From Pyramidobacter piscolens W5455 (GTDB taxonomy: Bacteria; Synergistota; Synergistia; Synergistales; Dethiosulfovibrionaceae): a DNA stretch of 38,731 nucleotides. The notes beneath the pieces are model-generated. The model had not been told where the DNA came from, did not search any database, and worked only from the letters and a program-made list of their open reading frames with translations. The DNA is taken from assembly GCF_000177335.1 (NCBI RefSeq), contig NZ_ADFP01000090.1, forward strand, positions 1 through 38,731, read 5' to 3'. The position numbers were made by a program, and so were the translations under genes. Every line of letters begins with the position of its first letter. Within the stretch, counting starts at the first letter, position 1. This document shows positions 10,168 to 17,405 of the stretch, piece by piece.

Positions 10168-10213
10168 CAAAAGCGGACGGAAGGCGCTGGGGGCCTTCCG
10201 TCCGCTTATCCTT
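10168..10213. terminator. Bidirectional terminator between arsA and the DNA glycosylase gene
   Basis: AAGCGGACGGAAGGC (10171-10185) pairs perfectly with GCCTTCCGTCCGCTT (10193-10207) around a 7-nt loop. T-rich flanks lie on both sides (TTATCCTTT on plus, TTTTGTG on minus), suiting the two convergent genes. Confidence 0.88.
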
Positions 10214-10228
10214 TGCGCGAGCGCGCTC

Positions 10229-10714
10229 CTACAGCCAGGGAAGGATGGCGCCGTAGGCGGCGCAAAGCCGTTCGAAGGATACGGCGCAGTTGGCGGGGCT
10301 GGTGGAGGGAAGCGTTATTGCCGAATGTTTCGTGACCGGTTCGATCAATTTGCGGTAGAAAGCGGCTGATTTTGTGCCGGTGCAGAAAATGGCCTGAATC
10401 GGAGCGCGATCGAGAACGACCGATAGGTCGTTGGGCACGGGCCGCTTGATCGAGGCGTCGCTGGCGCCTTCGATCTCGCACGAGCGCAACACGTCCCACA
10501 GAGCGATATGGCGGCGGAGGACGAATTCCCGCCGAATCTCTCGGCCGAAAGGGATCTCGCTTTTGAAAAGTGCCGCCAGCACCTTCCAGAAGCGGTTCTG
10601 CGGATGGGCGTAGTAGAACCCGGCTTCCCGCGATTTCGGCGAGGGCATGGTGCCGAGGATCAAAACGCGCGACGACGTGTCGAAAACAGGTTCCAGAGGA
10701 TGGACGATGAGCAT
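10229..10714 (-). CDS. DNA-deoxyinosine glycosylase (uracil-DNA glycosylase superfamily, HDG/Mug-like)
   Basis: A base-excision repair enzyme of 161 residues, expected to remove deaminated bases (hypoxanthine and possibly uracil) from DNA. The N-terminal motif LGTMPSPKSREAGFYYAH (about residues 20-37) with the following NRFW is typical of the hypoxanthine-DNA glycosylase branch of the superfamily. A second motif LPSTSPAN near residue 136 corresponds to the DNA-intercalating loop. The start ATG follows GGGAGGG on the minus strand at about 8 nt; a reading extended to 10810 would run through the promoter. The substrate is inferred from the family. Confidence 0.88.
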   Translation of the reverse strand: MLIVHPLEPVFDTSSRVLILGTMPSPKSREAGFYYAHPQNRFWKVLAALFKSEIPFGREIRREFVLRRHIALWDVLRSCEIEGASDASIKRPVPNDLSVVLDRAPIQAIFCTGTKSAAFYRKLIEPVTKHSAITLPSTSPANCAVSFERLCAAYGAILPWL

Positions 10715-10748
10715 ATGGTTTCCCTCCCGCGCAAAGACGTATGACCTT

Positions 10749-10777
10749 ATTATAGAGCCGTCGCCGGTCGGATTAAA
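10749..10777 (-). promoter_or_regulatory. Promoter of the DNA glycosylase gene
   Basis: On the minus strand TTTAAT (10772-10777) and TATAAT (10749-10754) are 17 bp apart, about 35 nt before the glycosylase ATG. Confidence 0.6.
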
Positions 10778-10792
10778 GTGGCACGCGCCGGT

Positions 10793-10821
10793 TTGATTCG
10801 CGCCGCGCAAAAGAGTACAAT
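10793..10821 (+). promoter_or_regulatory. Promoter of the HD-domain gene
   Basis: TTGATT (10793-10798) and TACAAT (10816-10821) are 17 bp apart, 64 nt before the ATG. It lies back-to-back with the minus-strand glycosylase promoter; only 15 bp separate the two -35 boxes. Confidence 0.65.
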
Positions 10822-10884
10822 AAAAAACGCGCCGCCGCGGGGCGGCTCTTTCATCCGAAAATTTTCAAGGGAGGTTGCGAGGCG

Positions 10885-11445
10885 ATGATACCGACACCGC
10901 AGGAAGCCTATGAACTGTTGAAAGAATACAACGAGGGGGAGTTTCATCTCAAACATGGGCGTATCGTCGGCGATGTGATGCGCTGGTTTGCCGTCGACCA
11001 GGGGTTTGGCGATGAGGCCGACTTTTGGCAGGCGGTGGGAATCCTTCACGATCTCGATTTCGAAAGATATCCCGAGCGGCACTGCGTCAAAGAAGAAGAG
11101 ATCATGCGCGAGCGCGGCCTCGACGAACGCATAATTCATGCGACGACCAGTCATGGCTTCGGCCTGACGGGGATTGCCTCTCAGCCGGAGCACCGGATGG
11201 AAAAAATTCTCTTTGCCGCCGATGAACTGACCGGTCTGATCGGCGCTGTGGCGGTGATGCGTCCCTCCAAGAGCGTCAGCGACCTCGAAGTGAAGTCCGT
11301 GAAGAAAAAATTCAAGGACAAAAGTTTCGCCGCCGGCTGTTCCCGTGACGTGATCCGTCAGGGAGCCGAGATGCTGGGCTGGGAGCTTGACGAACTGATC
11401 GGCAAAACAATAGAGGCGATGCGCGCCAGCGAGAACGTGGACTGA
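10885..11445 (+). CDS. HD-domain metal-dependent phosphohydrolase family protein
   Basis: A 186-residue protein with the HD superfamily metal-binding pattern: a first His (His24 in HLKHG), the His55-Asp56 pair in LHDLDFER, a downstream His in ATTSHGFG, and an Asp in ADELTGL. These could coordinate a divalent metal for phosphomonoester or phosphodiester hydrolysis. The C-terminal third (SVKKKFKDKSFAAG) is shared with a widespread group of HD proteins of unknown substrate. It starts behind AGGGAGG and ends before a strong terminator, so it is monocistronic. The substrate cannot be predicted. Confidence 0.85.
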   Translation: MIPTPQEAYELLKEYNEGEFHLKHGRIVGDVMRWFAVDQGFGDEADFWQAVGILHDLDFERYPERHCVKEEEIMRERGLDERIIHATTSHGFGLTGIASQPEHRMEKILFAADELTGLIGAVAVMRPSKSVSDLEVKSVKKKFKDKSFAAGCSRDVIRQGAEMLGWELDELIGKTIEAMRASENVD

Positions 11446-11510
11446 AAAAAAGCGCTAAAAGGACGAAAGGACGACGTCCATTTTGAAGAACGGGCGCTTT
11501 GGCGTTTTAA

Positions 11511-11561
11511 AAAATGAGCCGACCTTCGGACAGTTCGCCGGAAGGTCGGCTCATTTTATTT
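11511..11561 (+). terminator. Terminator of the HD-domain gene
   Basis: AAAATGAGCCGACCTTC (11511-11527) pairs perfectly over 17 bp with GAAGGTCGGCTCATTTT (11541-11557), followed by ATTT. The symmetric A/T flanks could also stop antisense transcripts. Confidence 0.88.
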
Positions 11562-11745
11562 GCGCATCCTATATACTCCTGCCGGAGCAGTTTCGTGGCC
11601 AGCGAACGGCGCCCCGAAGAAGCTTCTCGCCCAAGACTGCCTCGACCGCCGCGCGGTCGCGCGCCAGCGCGGTATTCTCAATGATGCTTTTTGACTGAAA
11701 ATCAGCACTAGTGAAGAAACAGTGTCATTGATGGGAAATTCCGGC
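11562..11745. other. Intergenic stretch with no recognised gene
   Basis: Between the HD-gene terminator and the RNase P promoter I find no start codon with a ribosome site. On the minus strand there is a stop-free run of about 50 codons that reads SKSIIENTALARDRAAVEA and ends at a TAG near 11573. It lacks a start codon, so it may be the decayed 3' end of a lost gene or chance. No RNA structure stands out. Confidence 0.4.
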
Positions 11746-11774
11746 GTGACGCGAGAACGAAACGATGATATACT
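11746..11774 (+). promoter_or_regulatory. Promoter of rnpB
   Basis: GTGACG (11746-11751, TGAC core of the -35) and TATACT (11769-11774) are 17 bp apart. The expected start near 11781 coincides with the first paired base of the RNase P P1 helix. Confidence 0.75.
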
Positions 11775-11782
11775 TCAGAACC

Positions 11783-12120
11783 GGAGTGGTCCTGATAGTC
11801 GCTGCCGTGCAAACGGGAGAGGAAAGTCCGGGCTCCACAGGGCAAGACGCTGGATAACGTCCAGTTGGCGCGAGCCACAGGAAAGTGCAACAGAGAGCAG
11901 ACCGCCCGGTTCCCGTACCGGGTCAGGGTGAAAGGGTGGGGTAAGAGCCCACCGGGCGACAGGCGACTGTCGTGCCTGGCAAACCCCGTCTGGAGCAAGA
12001 TCGAATAGGGAGGGCCGAGGCTGCCCGCTGACCTCCGGGTACAGATCGCTTGAGACATGCAGCAATGCATGTTCTAGATAAATGACTATCCCAGACAGAA
12101 CCCGGCTTACGGGCCACTCC
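11783..12120 (+). ncRNA. rnpB: RNase P RNA (bacterial type A)
   Basis: The catalytic RNA that trims tRNA 5' leaders. The conserved core segments are plain: GAGGAAAGTCCGGGCTCC (11819-11836) near the 5' end, ACAGGAAAGTGCAACAGAGA further on (11876-11895), a GGGTAAGAG-type segment (11938-11948), and AGAACCCGGCTTACGGGCC close to the 3' end. The terminal helix P1 forms between GGAGTGGTCC (11783-11792) and GGGCCACTCC (12111-12120). At about 338 nt it is a normal size for the ancestral type. It is transcribed toward the division cluster from its own promoter, and terminators follow it. Confidence 0.97.
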
Positions 12121-12154
12121 GCCATCCCGTAAAAGCGTGAATGGTCAAGAAGTT

Positions 12155-12177
12155 CCGCGCCGCGCGGATAATTTTTT
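12155..12177 (+). terminator. Probable terminator of rnpB
   Basis: A short GC-rich stem (CCGCG/CGCGG, 12155-12167) is followed by ATAATTTTTT. A second AT-only hairpin, GATAATT/AATTATC, spans the T-run. The stem is short, so termination may be partial, which may explain the second hairpin 60 bp later. Confidence 0.6.
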
Positions 12178-12233
12178 GAATTATCTGGATTATTTTTGTA
12201 ATTAGTAATTCTAAGATTTAGATAATTTGCCAT

Positions 12234-12269
12234 GGATCTTCCCTATATTGGGGGAGATCCAATTTTTTT
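12234..12269 (+). terminator. Second terminator between rnpB and mraZ
   Basis: GGATCT-CCC (12234-12243) pairs with GGG-AGATCC (12250-12260), with one or two unpaired bases, followed by AA and seven T residues (12263-12269). It insulates the division operon from the highly expressed rnpB transcript. Confidence 0.75.
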
Positions 12270-12367
12270 GCTTTCGTTTTGTCATCCTTTTCTTTGTTGG
12301 GCGGATAGGTCGTCAACAAATATGTCGAGGGTTCATTTTGCTACGATTGAGAGGATCTTTCAGCTTA

Positions 12368-12396
12368 TTGACCCTCCTCAAAAAAAACGATATTCT
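12368..12396 (+). promoter_or_regulatory. Main promoter of the dcw division/cell-wall operon
   Basis: TTGACC (12368-12373) and TATTCT (12391-12396) are separated by 17 bp containing an A8 tract. The expected start is near 12403, inside the MraZ-type repeats and about 30 nt before the mraZ ATG. The 12270-12367 stretch before it is AT-rich and holds no gene that I can support. Confidence 0.8.
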
Positions 12397-12400
12397 GACC

Positions 12401-12429
12401 GTGGTGGAATAAAGTGGTAGAAAGTGGGG
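12401..12429 (+). promoter_or_regulatory. MraZ operator: three GTGG repeats at 10-bp spacing
   Basis: GTGG occurs at 12404-12407, 12414-12417 and 12424-12427, the last two as AAAGTGG, so the period is exactly 10 bp (one helical turn). MraZ proteins are known to bind tandem GTGG/TGGG-type boxes in front of their own gene. The repeats cover the predicted transcription start and the ribosome-binding region, so MraZ binding would repress the whole operon. Confidence 0.8.
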
Positions 12430-12433
12430 AAAA

Positions 12434-12871
12434 ATGGACATGTTCATGGGAAGCTACGACCATCGCATAGACAATAAGGGACGACTCGTCATGCCGGCGA
12501 AGTTCCGCGCCCAGATTGGGGACACCGTGGTCTGCACGGTGGGCCTCGATAATTGTCTTGCCGTCTACCCCATGGACGCATGGAGCGTATATCTGCAAAA
12601 GCTCCAGTCTCTGCCGTTCACAAAAGGACAGGCACGCCAGTTTATGCGCACGCTTCTCGGCGCGGCGGAGGAACTTCCCGTGGATGGACAGGGACGCATC
12701 CTGCTTTCTGTAAAGTTGCGCAAATATGCGCTGTTAAGCGACGCGGTCGTCGTCAATGGCGTCAATGATCATCTGGAAATCTGGAACAGCGAGAAATGGG
12801 CCGCCAGCAACGACGAAATGCTGGAGAATTTCACCTCCCTGGCCGAGGGGGTGTCGGACCTTGGAGTTTGA
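12434..12871 (+). CDS. mraZ: Transcriptional regulator MraZ
   Basis: First gene of the dcw cluster; a 145-residue DNA-binding protein with two SpoVT/AbrB-like swapped-hairpin repeats. The first covers about residues 5-50 (GSYDHRIDNKGRLVMPAKFR) and the second about 78-125 (PVDGQGRILLSVKLRKYA). Each carries the DxKGR/DxQGR basic loop used for DNA contact. MraZ forms rings that bind the tandem boxes in its own promoter, and matching repeats lie immediately upstream. GTGGGG in the last box doubles as the ribosome site. Its end overlaps the start of rsmH. Confidence 0.97.
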   Translation: MDMFMGSYDHRIDNKGRLVMPAKFRAQIGDTVVCTVGLDNCLAVYPMDAWSVYLQKLQSLPFTKGQARQFMRTLLGAAEELPVDGQGRILLSVKLRKYALLSDAVVVNGVNDHLEIWNSEKWAASNDEMLENFTSLAEGVSDLGV

Positions 12872-13802
12872 GCATGTCCCCGTGCTCCTGGCGAAAGTCG
12901 TCGAGAGCATGGACCTCAAAGCCGACGCGTTGATCGTTGACGGCACGTTGGGATTGGGCGGTTATTCGGAAGCGTTTTTAAAACGCTCCCCGCGGTGGAG
13001 AGTCGTCGGCATCGATCGTGATGAACGGGCGCGAAACATCGCCTGCCAGCGGCTGGCTCCTTTTGGGGAGCGTTTTCTGGCTCTCGACGGGGATTTTCGG
13101 AACATCGGAGGACTTTGCGCGTCCGTCGGGATTCGGGCGGTTGACTGTGTGGTGCTCGATCTGGGCGTGTCGAATATGCAGCTGGCCGACGGCCGACGCG
13201 GTTTTTCGTTCCGCGAGGACGGACCGCTGGATATGCGGATGAATCCCGCTGAGGGAACTCGATCGGCGTCGGAGTTGGTGAATGAACTTCCGCGAGAATC
13301 TCTGGCGGATATTTTTCGGAAATACGGCGAAGAGCGTTTTGCCTGGAGCATCGCCGGCGAGATCGTCAAAGAGCGGTTGAAAAGACCGATAACGAGCACG
13401 GCGGAACTGGTGGAAGTGATCCGCCGGGGGATTCCCGCTCCGGTAATGCGCAAGATGAACGGCCATCCGGCGCGAAAGGTGTTCCAGGCCTTGCGGGTCG
13501 CGGTGAACGACGAGCTGGGCGCGTTGGAACAGGGATTGGACGAAGCGTTTTCGCTCCTGGCAGAGGAGGGGCGGCTGCTTGTTGTAACGTACCATTCGCT
13601 GGAGGATCGTATCGTCAAGCGGCGCTTCAGAGAGTGGAACGAAGAAGGAAAAGGCGTTCTGGAGCCGCGCAAAGGGCAGGTTCCGGATGACGAGGAAGTG
13701 GAACGCAATCCAAAATCGCGCAGCGCGCGGCTTCGCGGCTTTCTCAAGAAAAACGTGCCGAACAAGGCGGAAGGGCGGATCGGACCATGGCGCAGGGTGT
13801 GA
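12861..13802 (+). CDS. rsmH: 16S rRNA (cytosine(1402)-N4)-methyltransferase
   Basis: Methylates N4 of C1402 in 16S rRNA in the small-subunit decoding centre, using SAM. The 313-residue product begins EFEHVPVLL, has the SAM-binding VDGTLGLGGYSEAFL at about 26-40, DLGVSNMQ (catalytic region), RGFSFREDGPLDMRM, and the C-terminal VTYHSLEDRIVKR of the family. The start is read as TTG at 12861, giving the typical family N-terminus, with GAGGGG 10 nt upstream; no ATG or GTG fits, and an upstream reading would run deep into mraZ. It overlaps mraZ by 11 bases and ftsL by 16. Confidence 0.95.
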   Translation: MEFEHVPVLLAKVVESMDLKADALIVDGTLGLGGYSEAFLKRSPRWRVVGIDRDERARNIACQRLAPFGERFLALDGDFRNIGGLCASVGIRAVDCVVLDLGVSNMQLADGRRGFSFREDGPLDMRMNPAEGTRSASELVNELPRESLADIFRKYGEERFAWSIAGEIVKERLKRPITSTAELVEVIRRGIPAPVMRKMNGHPARKVFQALRVAVNDELGALEQGLDEAFSLLAEEGRLLVVTYHSLEDRIVKRRFREWNEEGKGVLEPRKGQVPDDEEVERNPKSRSARLRGFLKKNVPNKAEGRIGPWRRV

Positions 13803-14152
13803 GATATTTGAGAAGAAATTCCGGGAAGTTTGGACAGGCGTTAGTGATGTTCTTCATCACTTCGATTATGTGTTTGGGGCTTCTGTCGATGCTGAGAAAC
13901 GATTCTCAGCGGATGGACGAGGCGATCTCTGCGGTTCAAGGACAGCTGGAGACGTGTGAGAAAGAATGCCGCGATCTGGAGCGCGAAGCGGCGGCCATGA
14001 TGTCGCCGCGCGCGATTCATGCCTATGCGGCCCATCAGCTCGGCATGACTCAGGTCCATCTGGCGGGCGCCGTCCGTCTGGATGTCGCAGGACGTTCCGG
14101 CGGCACGAGGGCTGCTTCTCTGATTGGTTCGGGAGTCGCGTTATCTCGTTAG
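13787..14152 (+). CDS. ftsL: FtsL-like cell-division protein
   Basis: A 121-residue bitopic membrane protein. A short basic cytoplasmic tail is followed by one membrane segment (about residues 18-36, ALVMFFITSIMCLGLL) and a periplasmic coiled coil (about 40-75). The short conserved SPRAIHAYAAHQLGM block is like that seen near the end of FtsL coiled coils. FtsL joins FtsQ and FtsB to activate the FtsW-FtsI synthase. Sequence conservation in this family is weak, so the call rests on topology and on its position between rsmH and ftsI. The start overlaps rsmH. Confidence 0.85.
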   Translation: MAQGVRYLRRNSGKFGQALVMFFITSIMCLGLLSMLRNDSQRMDEAISAVQGQLETCEKECRDLEREAAAMMSPRAIHAYAAHQLGMTQVHLAGAVRLDVAGRSGGTRAASLIGSGVALSR

Positions 14153-14195
14153 TGAAATGAAAAGTTGCTTTTGACGGAAACCGGGTGACGAGGAA

Positions 14196-15890
14196 ATGCC
14201 GGAATGGAGAACGGATGAGACGAAAAGAGAGCCGGGGCGCAGAAAAATCCAGTGGTGTCTCGTCTTTATCGTGATGGCCTGGTATCTGGGCGCGCTGGTG
14301 AAAGTCCATATATACCCGGACCGGCGGGCGGCCGAGCAGCTTGCCAAGCAGTACCAGCAGAGCGAACGCAAGGCGATGGACCGGGGCAGCATTTATGACG
14401 GCCGCGGCGAGCCGCTGGCTCTCTCCATTACGACGTACAGCGTGTTTCTCGATCCGGGGGTGGAGGGCTTTGAGCCTGGAAGTCTCGACAAGCTGACGCC
14501 TTATATCGGCAAGGCGAAAGTCCAGGCGCTGGACAAAAGATTAGACCGTCGCTTTTATTGGATCAAACGTTATCTTGAGCGCAGCGAAGCGGAAGAGATC
14601 GTAAAAAACTGCGGCAAAGGATTTTACATCAGAGAGGAACGCAAACGGATCTATCCGAAGGGGAATATGCTTTCCCACTTGCTGGGGTTCTGCGATCAGG
14701 ACGGCTGGGGACTTGCCGGCATCGAACTGATGTGGAACGGCACGCTGGTGGTGCCGGAAAAAATGCACACGAGTTATCGCGGCGCGCCGGCGGCCGTGGA
14801 CGTGACGCAGGAGTCGAAGCCCCGCAGCGGGAAGCAGGGGTTGTACCTGACCATCGATTCTGAGATCCAGTACGCAATAGAGCGTTTTCTTGGCGCTCAA
14901 GCCGCCGAGATCAAGGCTCCTTGGGCGGCGGGAATTTGTCTGGAAACGAGGACCGGCGCCGTCAAGGCCATGGCCAGCTATCCTGTTTTCGATTCGAACA
15001 ACCGCTCCACTTTCAAGGATCCGAAAGCTTTGAACAACAACGCCGTGAATCGGGTCTACGAACCGGGCTCGACCTTCAAACCCATTATGGTCGCCATGGC
15101 GCTTGAACAGGGAAGAGTGAAACAAGGCGATTCATTCCGTTGTCCCGCGCATCTGAAGGTGGCCGACGGTTATATCAGCGATTCCCATCCGAGGGACAAC
15201 GGCGTCATGAAGGTGGCGCAGATCATCGAAAAATCGTCGAACGTGGGCATGGCTCAGATCGGTATGAAAATGCCTCCTTTCAGTACGTATGAGGAAATGC
15301 GCTCTTGGGGAATCGGTTCCCGCACGGGCATCAAACTGAACGGTGAGGAAATGGGGCTGTTGCCGACAGCCGATAAATGGTACGGAATCACTCCCGCAAA
15401 CGTCGCCATCGGGCAAGGGTTCGCGGTAACGCCGCTTCAGCTCGTCACGGCTTTCAACGCTATCGTCAACGACGGCGTGCTCCTCCGTCCTTATTTGGTG
15501 CGTTCGGCCGTCGACGGCGAAGGGCATCAGGTGTATCACTCCGAGCCGATGGAGGTGAACCGCGTCGTTTCGCCGCGAAATTCCAAATGGCTTCGCGGCG
15601 TCCTGCGCCAGGTCGTGGTCAGCGGCACGGGCAAGCCGGCCGACAGCGAACTGGTCCACGTGGCCGGAAAAACCGGCACCGCCCAGGTCGCCCGGAACGG
15701 GAAGTATGTCAAAGGGCTTTACAATTCGTCAATGATCGGCTTCTGGCCCGCGAACGATCCCGAGTATACCATGTTGATCGTTTTCGGCGATGTGACGGGC
15801 AGTCTGTATTACGGAGGTCCCGTCGCCGGTTCGGTTTTTAAAAAAATCGTCGACGAAGTGGAACGTCTGAAGGGCGTCGGCGTCAAGTAA
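14196..15890 (+). CDS. ftsI: Septal peptidoglycan transpeptidase FtsI (class B PBP3)
   Basis: Cross-links septal peptidoglycan, paired with the FtsW glycosyltransferase. The 564-residue protein has an N-terminal membrane anchor (about 22-42), a dimerisation/pedestal domain starting at RGSIYDGRGEPLA, and a penicillin-binding transpeptidase domain. All three active-site motifs are present: STFK with nucleophile Ser292 and Lys295, SSN at 347-349, and KTG at 492-494. The start ATG follows GACGAGG at a normal distance; the 43-bp gap before it has no promoter that I trust. No C-terminal PASTA domain is present. Confidence 0.96.
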   Translation: MPEWRTDETKREPGRRKIQWCLVFIVMAWYLGALVKVHIYPDRRAAEQLAKQYQQSERKAMDRGSIYDGRGEPLALSITTYSVFLDPGVEGFEPGSLDKLTPYIGKAKVQALDKRLDRRFYWIKRYLERSEAEEIVKNCGKGFYIREERKRIYPKGNMLSHLLGFCDQDGWGLAGIELMWNGTLVVPEKMHTSYRGAPAAVDVTQESKPRSGKQGLYLTIDSEIQYAIERFLGAQAAEIKAPWAAGICLETRTGAVKAMASYPVFDSNNRSTFKDPKALNNNAVNRVYEPGSTFKPIMVAMALEQGRVKQGDSFRCPAHLKVADGYISDSHPRDNGVMKVAQIIEKSSNVGMAQIGMKMPPFSTYEEMRSWGIGSRTGIKLNGEEMGLLPTADKWYGITPANVAIGQGFAVTPLQLVTAFNAIVNDGVLLRPYLVRSAVDGEGHQVYHSEPMEVNRVVSPRNSKWLRGVLRQVVVSGTGKPADSELVHVAGKTGTAQVARNGKYVKGLYNSSMIGFWPANDPEYTMLIVFGDVTGSLYYGGPVAGSVFKKIVDEVERLKGVGVK

Positions 15891-15905
15891 GAGGAGTGCG
15901 TGACC

Positions 15906-17405
15906 ATGGATCGGCGATTGAAAAGAGGACTTGAAGATCTGAAAAATGCTGGGCTTCTGACAGATATCGGCGGTGACTGGAACAAAATACCGGCGGACTG
16001 CACCCTGAAAAGCGACTCCCGGACCGTCGGCCCGGGAGATATTTTTGCCTGCGTCGTGGGGCTTCACGCGGACGGGCATCGTTTCATCGAACAGGTGCTG
16101 AAAGCCGGCGTGTCGTATCTTCTGATTCAGCGCCCTGTTTCGGGACTGCCGATCCCTTGGATCCAGGTAACCGACGTCCGGGCGGCGATGGGGTATGTCG
16201 CTGCGGCTTTGAACGAAGAGCCGTCCGAGAAAATGAAAATGTTCGCCGTCACGGGGACGCAGGGCAAAAGCACCACCAGCTACATGGTGCGCAGCATCCT
16301 GCAAAACTGCGGCGTCAAATGCGGCCTGCTGGGAACGATCGTTTACGACGACGGTTCCAAGTCTGTGCTCGCCGACCGCACGACGCCCGAAGGCAGCGAA
16401 ATCCAGCAGTTTTTGAAGAATATGGTCGACAACGGCTGCCAAGCTTGTTCCATGGAATGTTCTTCGCACGGCATCGCGCAGGGGCGCCTGAGCGGGTGCC
16501 TTTACGACGGCGCCGTTTTCACCAATCTGACGCCCGAGCACCTCGACTTTCACGGGACGATGGAGAACTACTACGAAGCCAAAGCGGCGCTGTTCCGCAA
16601 ATATCTCAAACCGGGCGCGGCGGTGGCGCCGAACGCCGCCAGCGAGCACGGCCGCCGTCTTGCGGCCGAATTTCCGCAAGCCATGACCTGGGCGCTCGAG
16701 GCTCCGGCCCGCCTGCAGGGCGCGAACGTAAAGCTCGATATCGACGGAAGCGAGTTCGATCTGATCTTCGACGGGCGAAAGATGGGGCGCGTCCACATCC
16801 CGCTTTCGGGACGACACAATGTGGAAAACGCGCTTGGCGCGGCGGCCGTCTGTTTAGCCGAAGGCTGCGACGAAAAAAAAGTCGTTGCCGGTCTGGCGCT
16901 CATGCCTCAGGTGCCGGGGCGCATGGAACGGCTGAATCTCGACAACGGCGTGCGCGTCGTCATCGATTACGCGCACACGGCGGATTCACTGAAAGCGTTG
17001 TTGGAAACGCTGCGCCCATTGACCGAAGGACGGCTCGTCAGCCTCTTCGGGCACGGCGGCGACCGTTTCGCCGGGCATCGTTCCCTGCTTGGGCGGGCGG
17101 CGGCGCAGAAAGCCGATCGGATCTTTGTCACCATGGACAACCCGCGCACGGAAGATCCCCTGAAAATCGCCGAACAGATCGTGGCGGGCATCGAGGAAGT
17201 CCGCGCCGACGGTTGCTGGTCCATTGAACTTCCCCGTGACGCGGCGATCTGCAAGGCTCTGGACTGGTGCCGCCGCGGCGATCTGCTGGTGCTTTCCGGC
17301 AAGGGTCCGGAACCGTATCTGGAAATCAACGGCGTCAAATATCCTTACAGCGACCGCGCGGTCGTCGAGAAATGGGCCGAAGAAAGGGGCGTGACGATCC
17401 GGTGA
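15906..17405 (+). CDS. murE: UDP-MurNAc-L-Ala-D-Glu:meso-diaminopimelate ligase
   Basis: Adds the third amino acid to the peptidoglycan stem peptide in the cytoplasm. The 499-residue product has the Mur ligase layout: an N-terminal UDP-binding domain (SDSRTVGPGDIF), the ATP loop GTQGKSTTS at 117-125, the YYEAKAALF segment containing the lysine that is carbamylated, and VIDYAHTADSL. The DNPR motif at 411-414, followed by TED, matches the diaminopimelate-selecting signature rather than the lysine type, which supports a Gram-negative style wall. ATG 15906 is preferred over GTG 15900 because GAGGAG is then 9 nt rather than 3 nt away. Confidence 0.95.
   Translation: MDRRLKRGLEDLKNAGLLTDIGGDWNKIPADCTLKSDSRTVGPGDIFACVVGLHADGHRFIEQVLKAGVSYLLIQRPVSGLPIPWIQVTDVRAAMGYVAAALNEEPSEKMKMFAVTGTQGKSTTSYMVRSILQNCGVKCGLLGTIVYDDGSKSVLADRTTPEGSEIQQFLKNMVDNGCQACSMECSSHGIAQGRLSGCLYDGAVFTNLTPEHLDFHGTMENYYEAKAALFRKYLKPGAAVAPNAASEHGRRLAAEFPQAMTWALEAPARLQGANVKLDIDGSEFDLIFDGRKMGRVHIPLSGRHNVENALGAAAVCLAEGCDEKKVVAGLALMPQVPGRMERLNLDNGVRVVIDYAHTADSLKALLETLRPLTEGRLVSLFGHGGDRFAGHRSLLGRAAAQKADRIFVTMDNPRTEDPLKIAEQIVAGIEEVRADGCWSIELPRDAAICKALDWCRRGDLLVLSGKGPEPYLEINGVKYPYSDRAVVEKWAEERGVTIR

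Noticed and set aside
11483-11698. A 71-codon plus-strand frame after the HD-domain gene
   Set aside because: It runs straight through the strong terminator at 11511-11557 and has no Shine-Dalgarno.
11775-12233. Open frames on both strands within the RNase P RNA gene
   Set aside because: Conserved RNase P core sequences and P1 pairing explain the region; the frames are incidental.
12227-12420. Two overlapping 61-62 codon plus-strand frames before mraZ
   Set aside because: Both cross the terminator hairpin at 12234-12269 and the mraZ promoter, and neither has a ribosome site.
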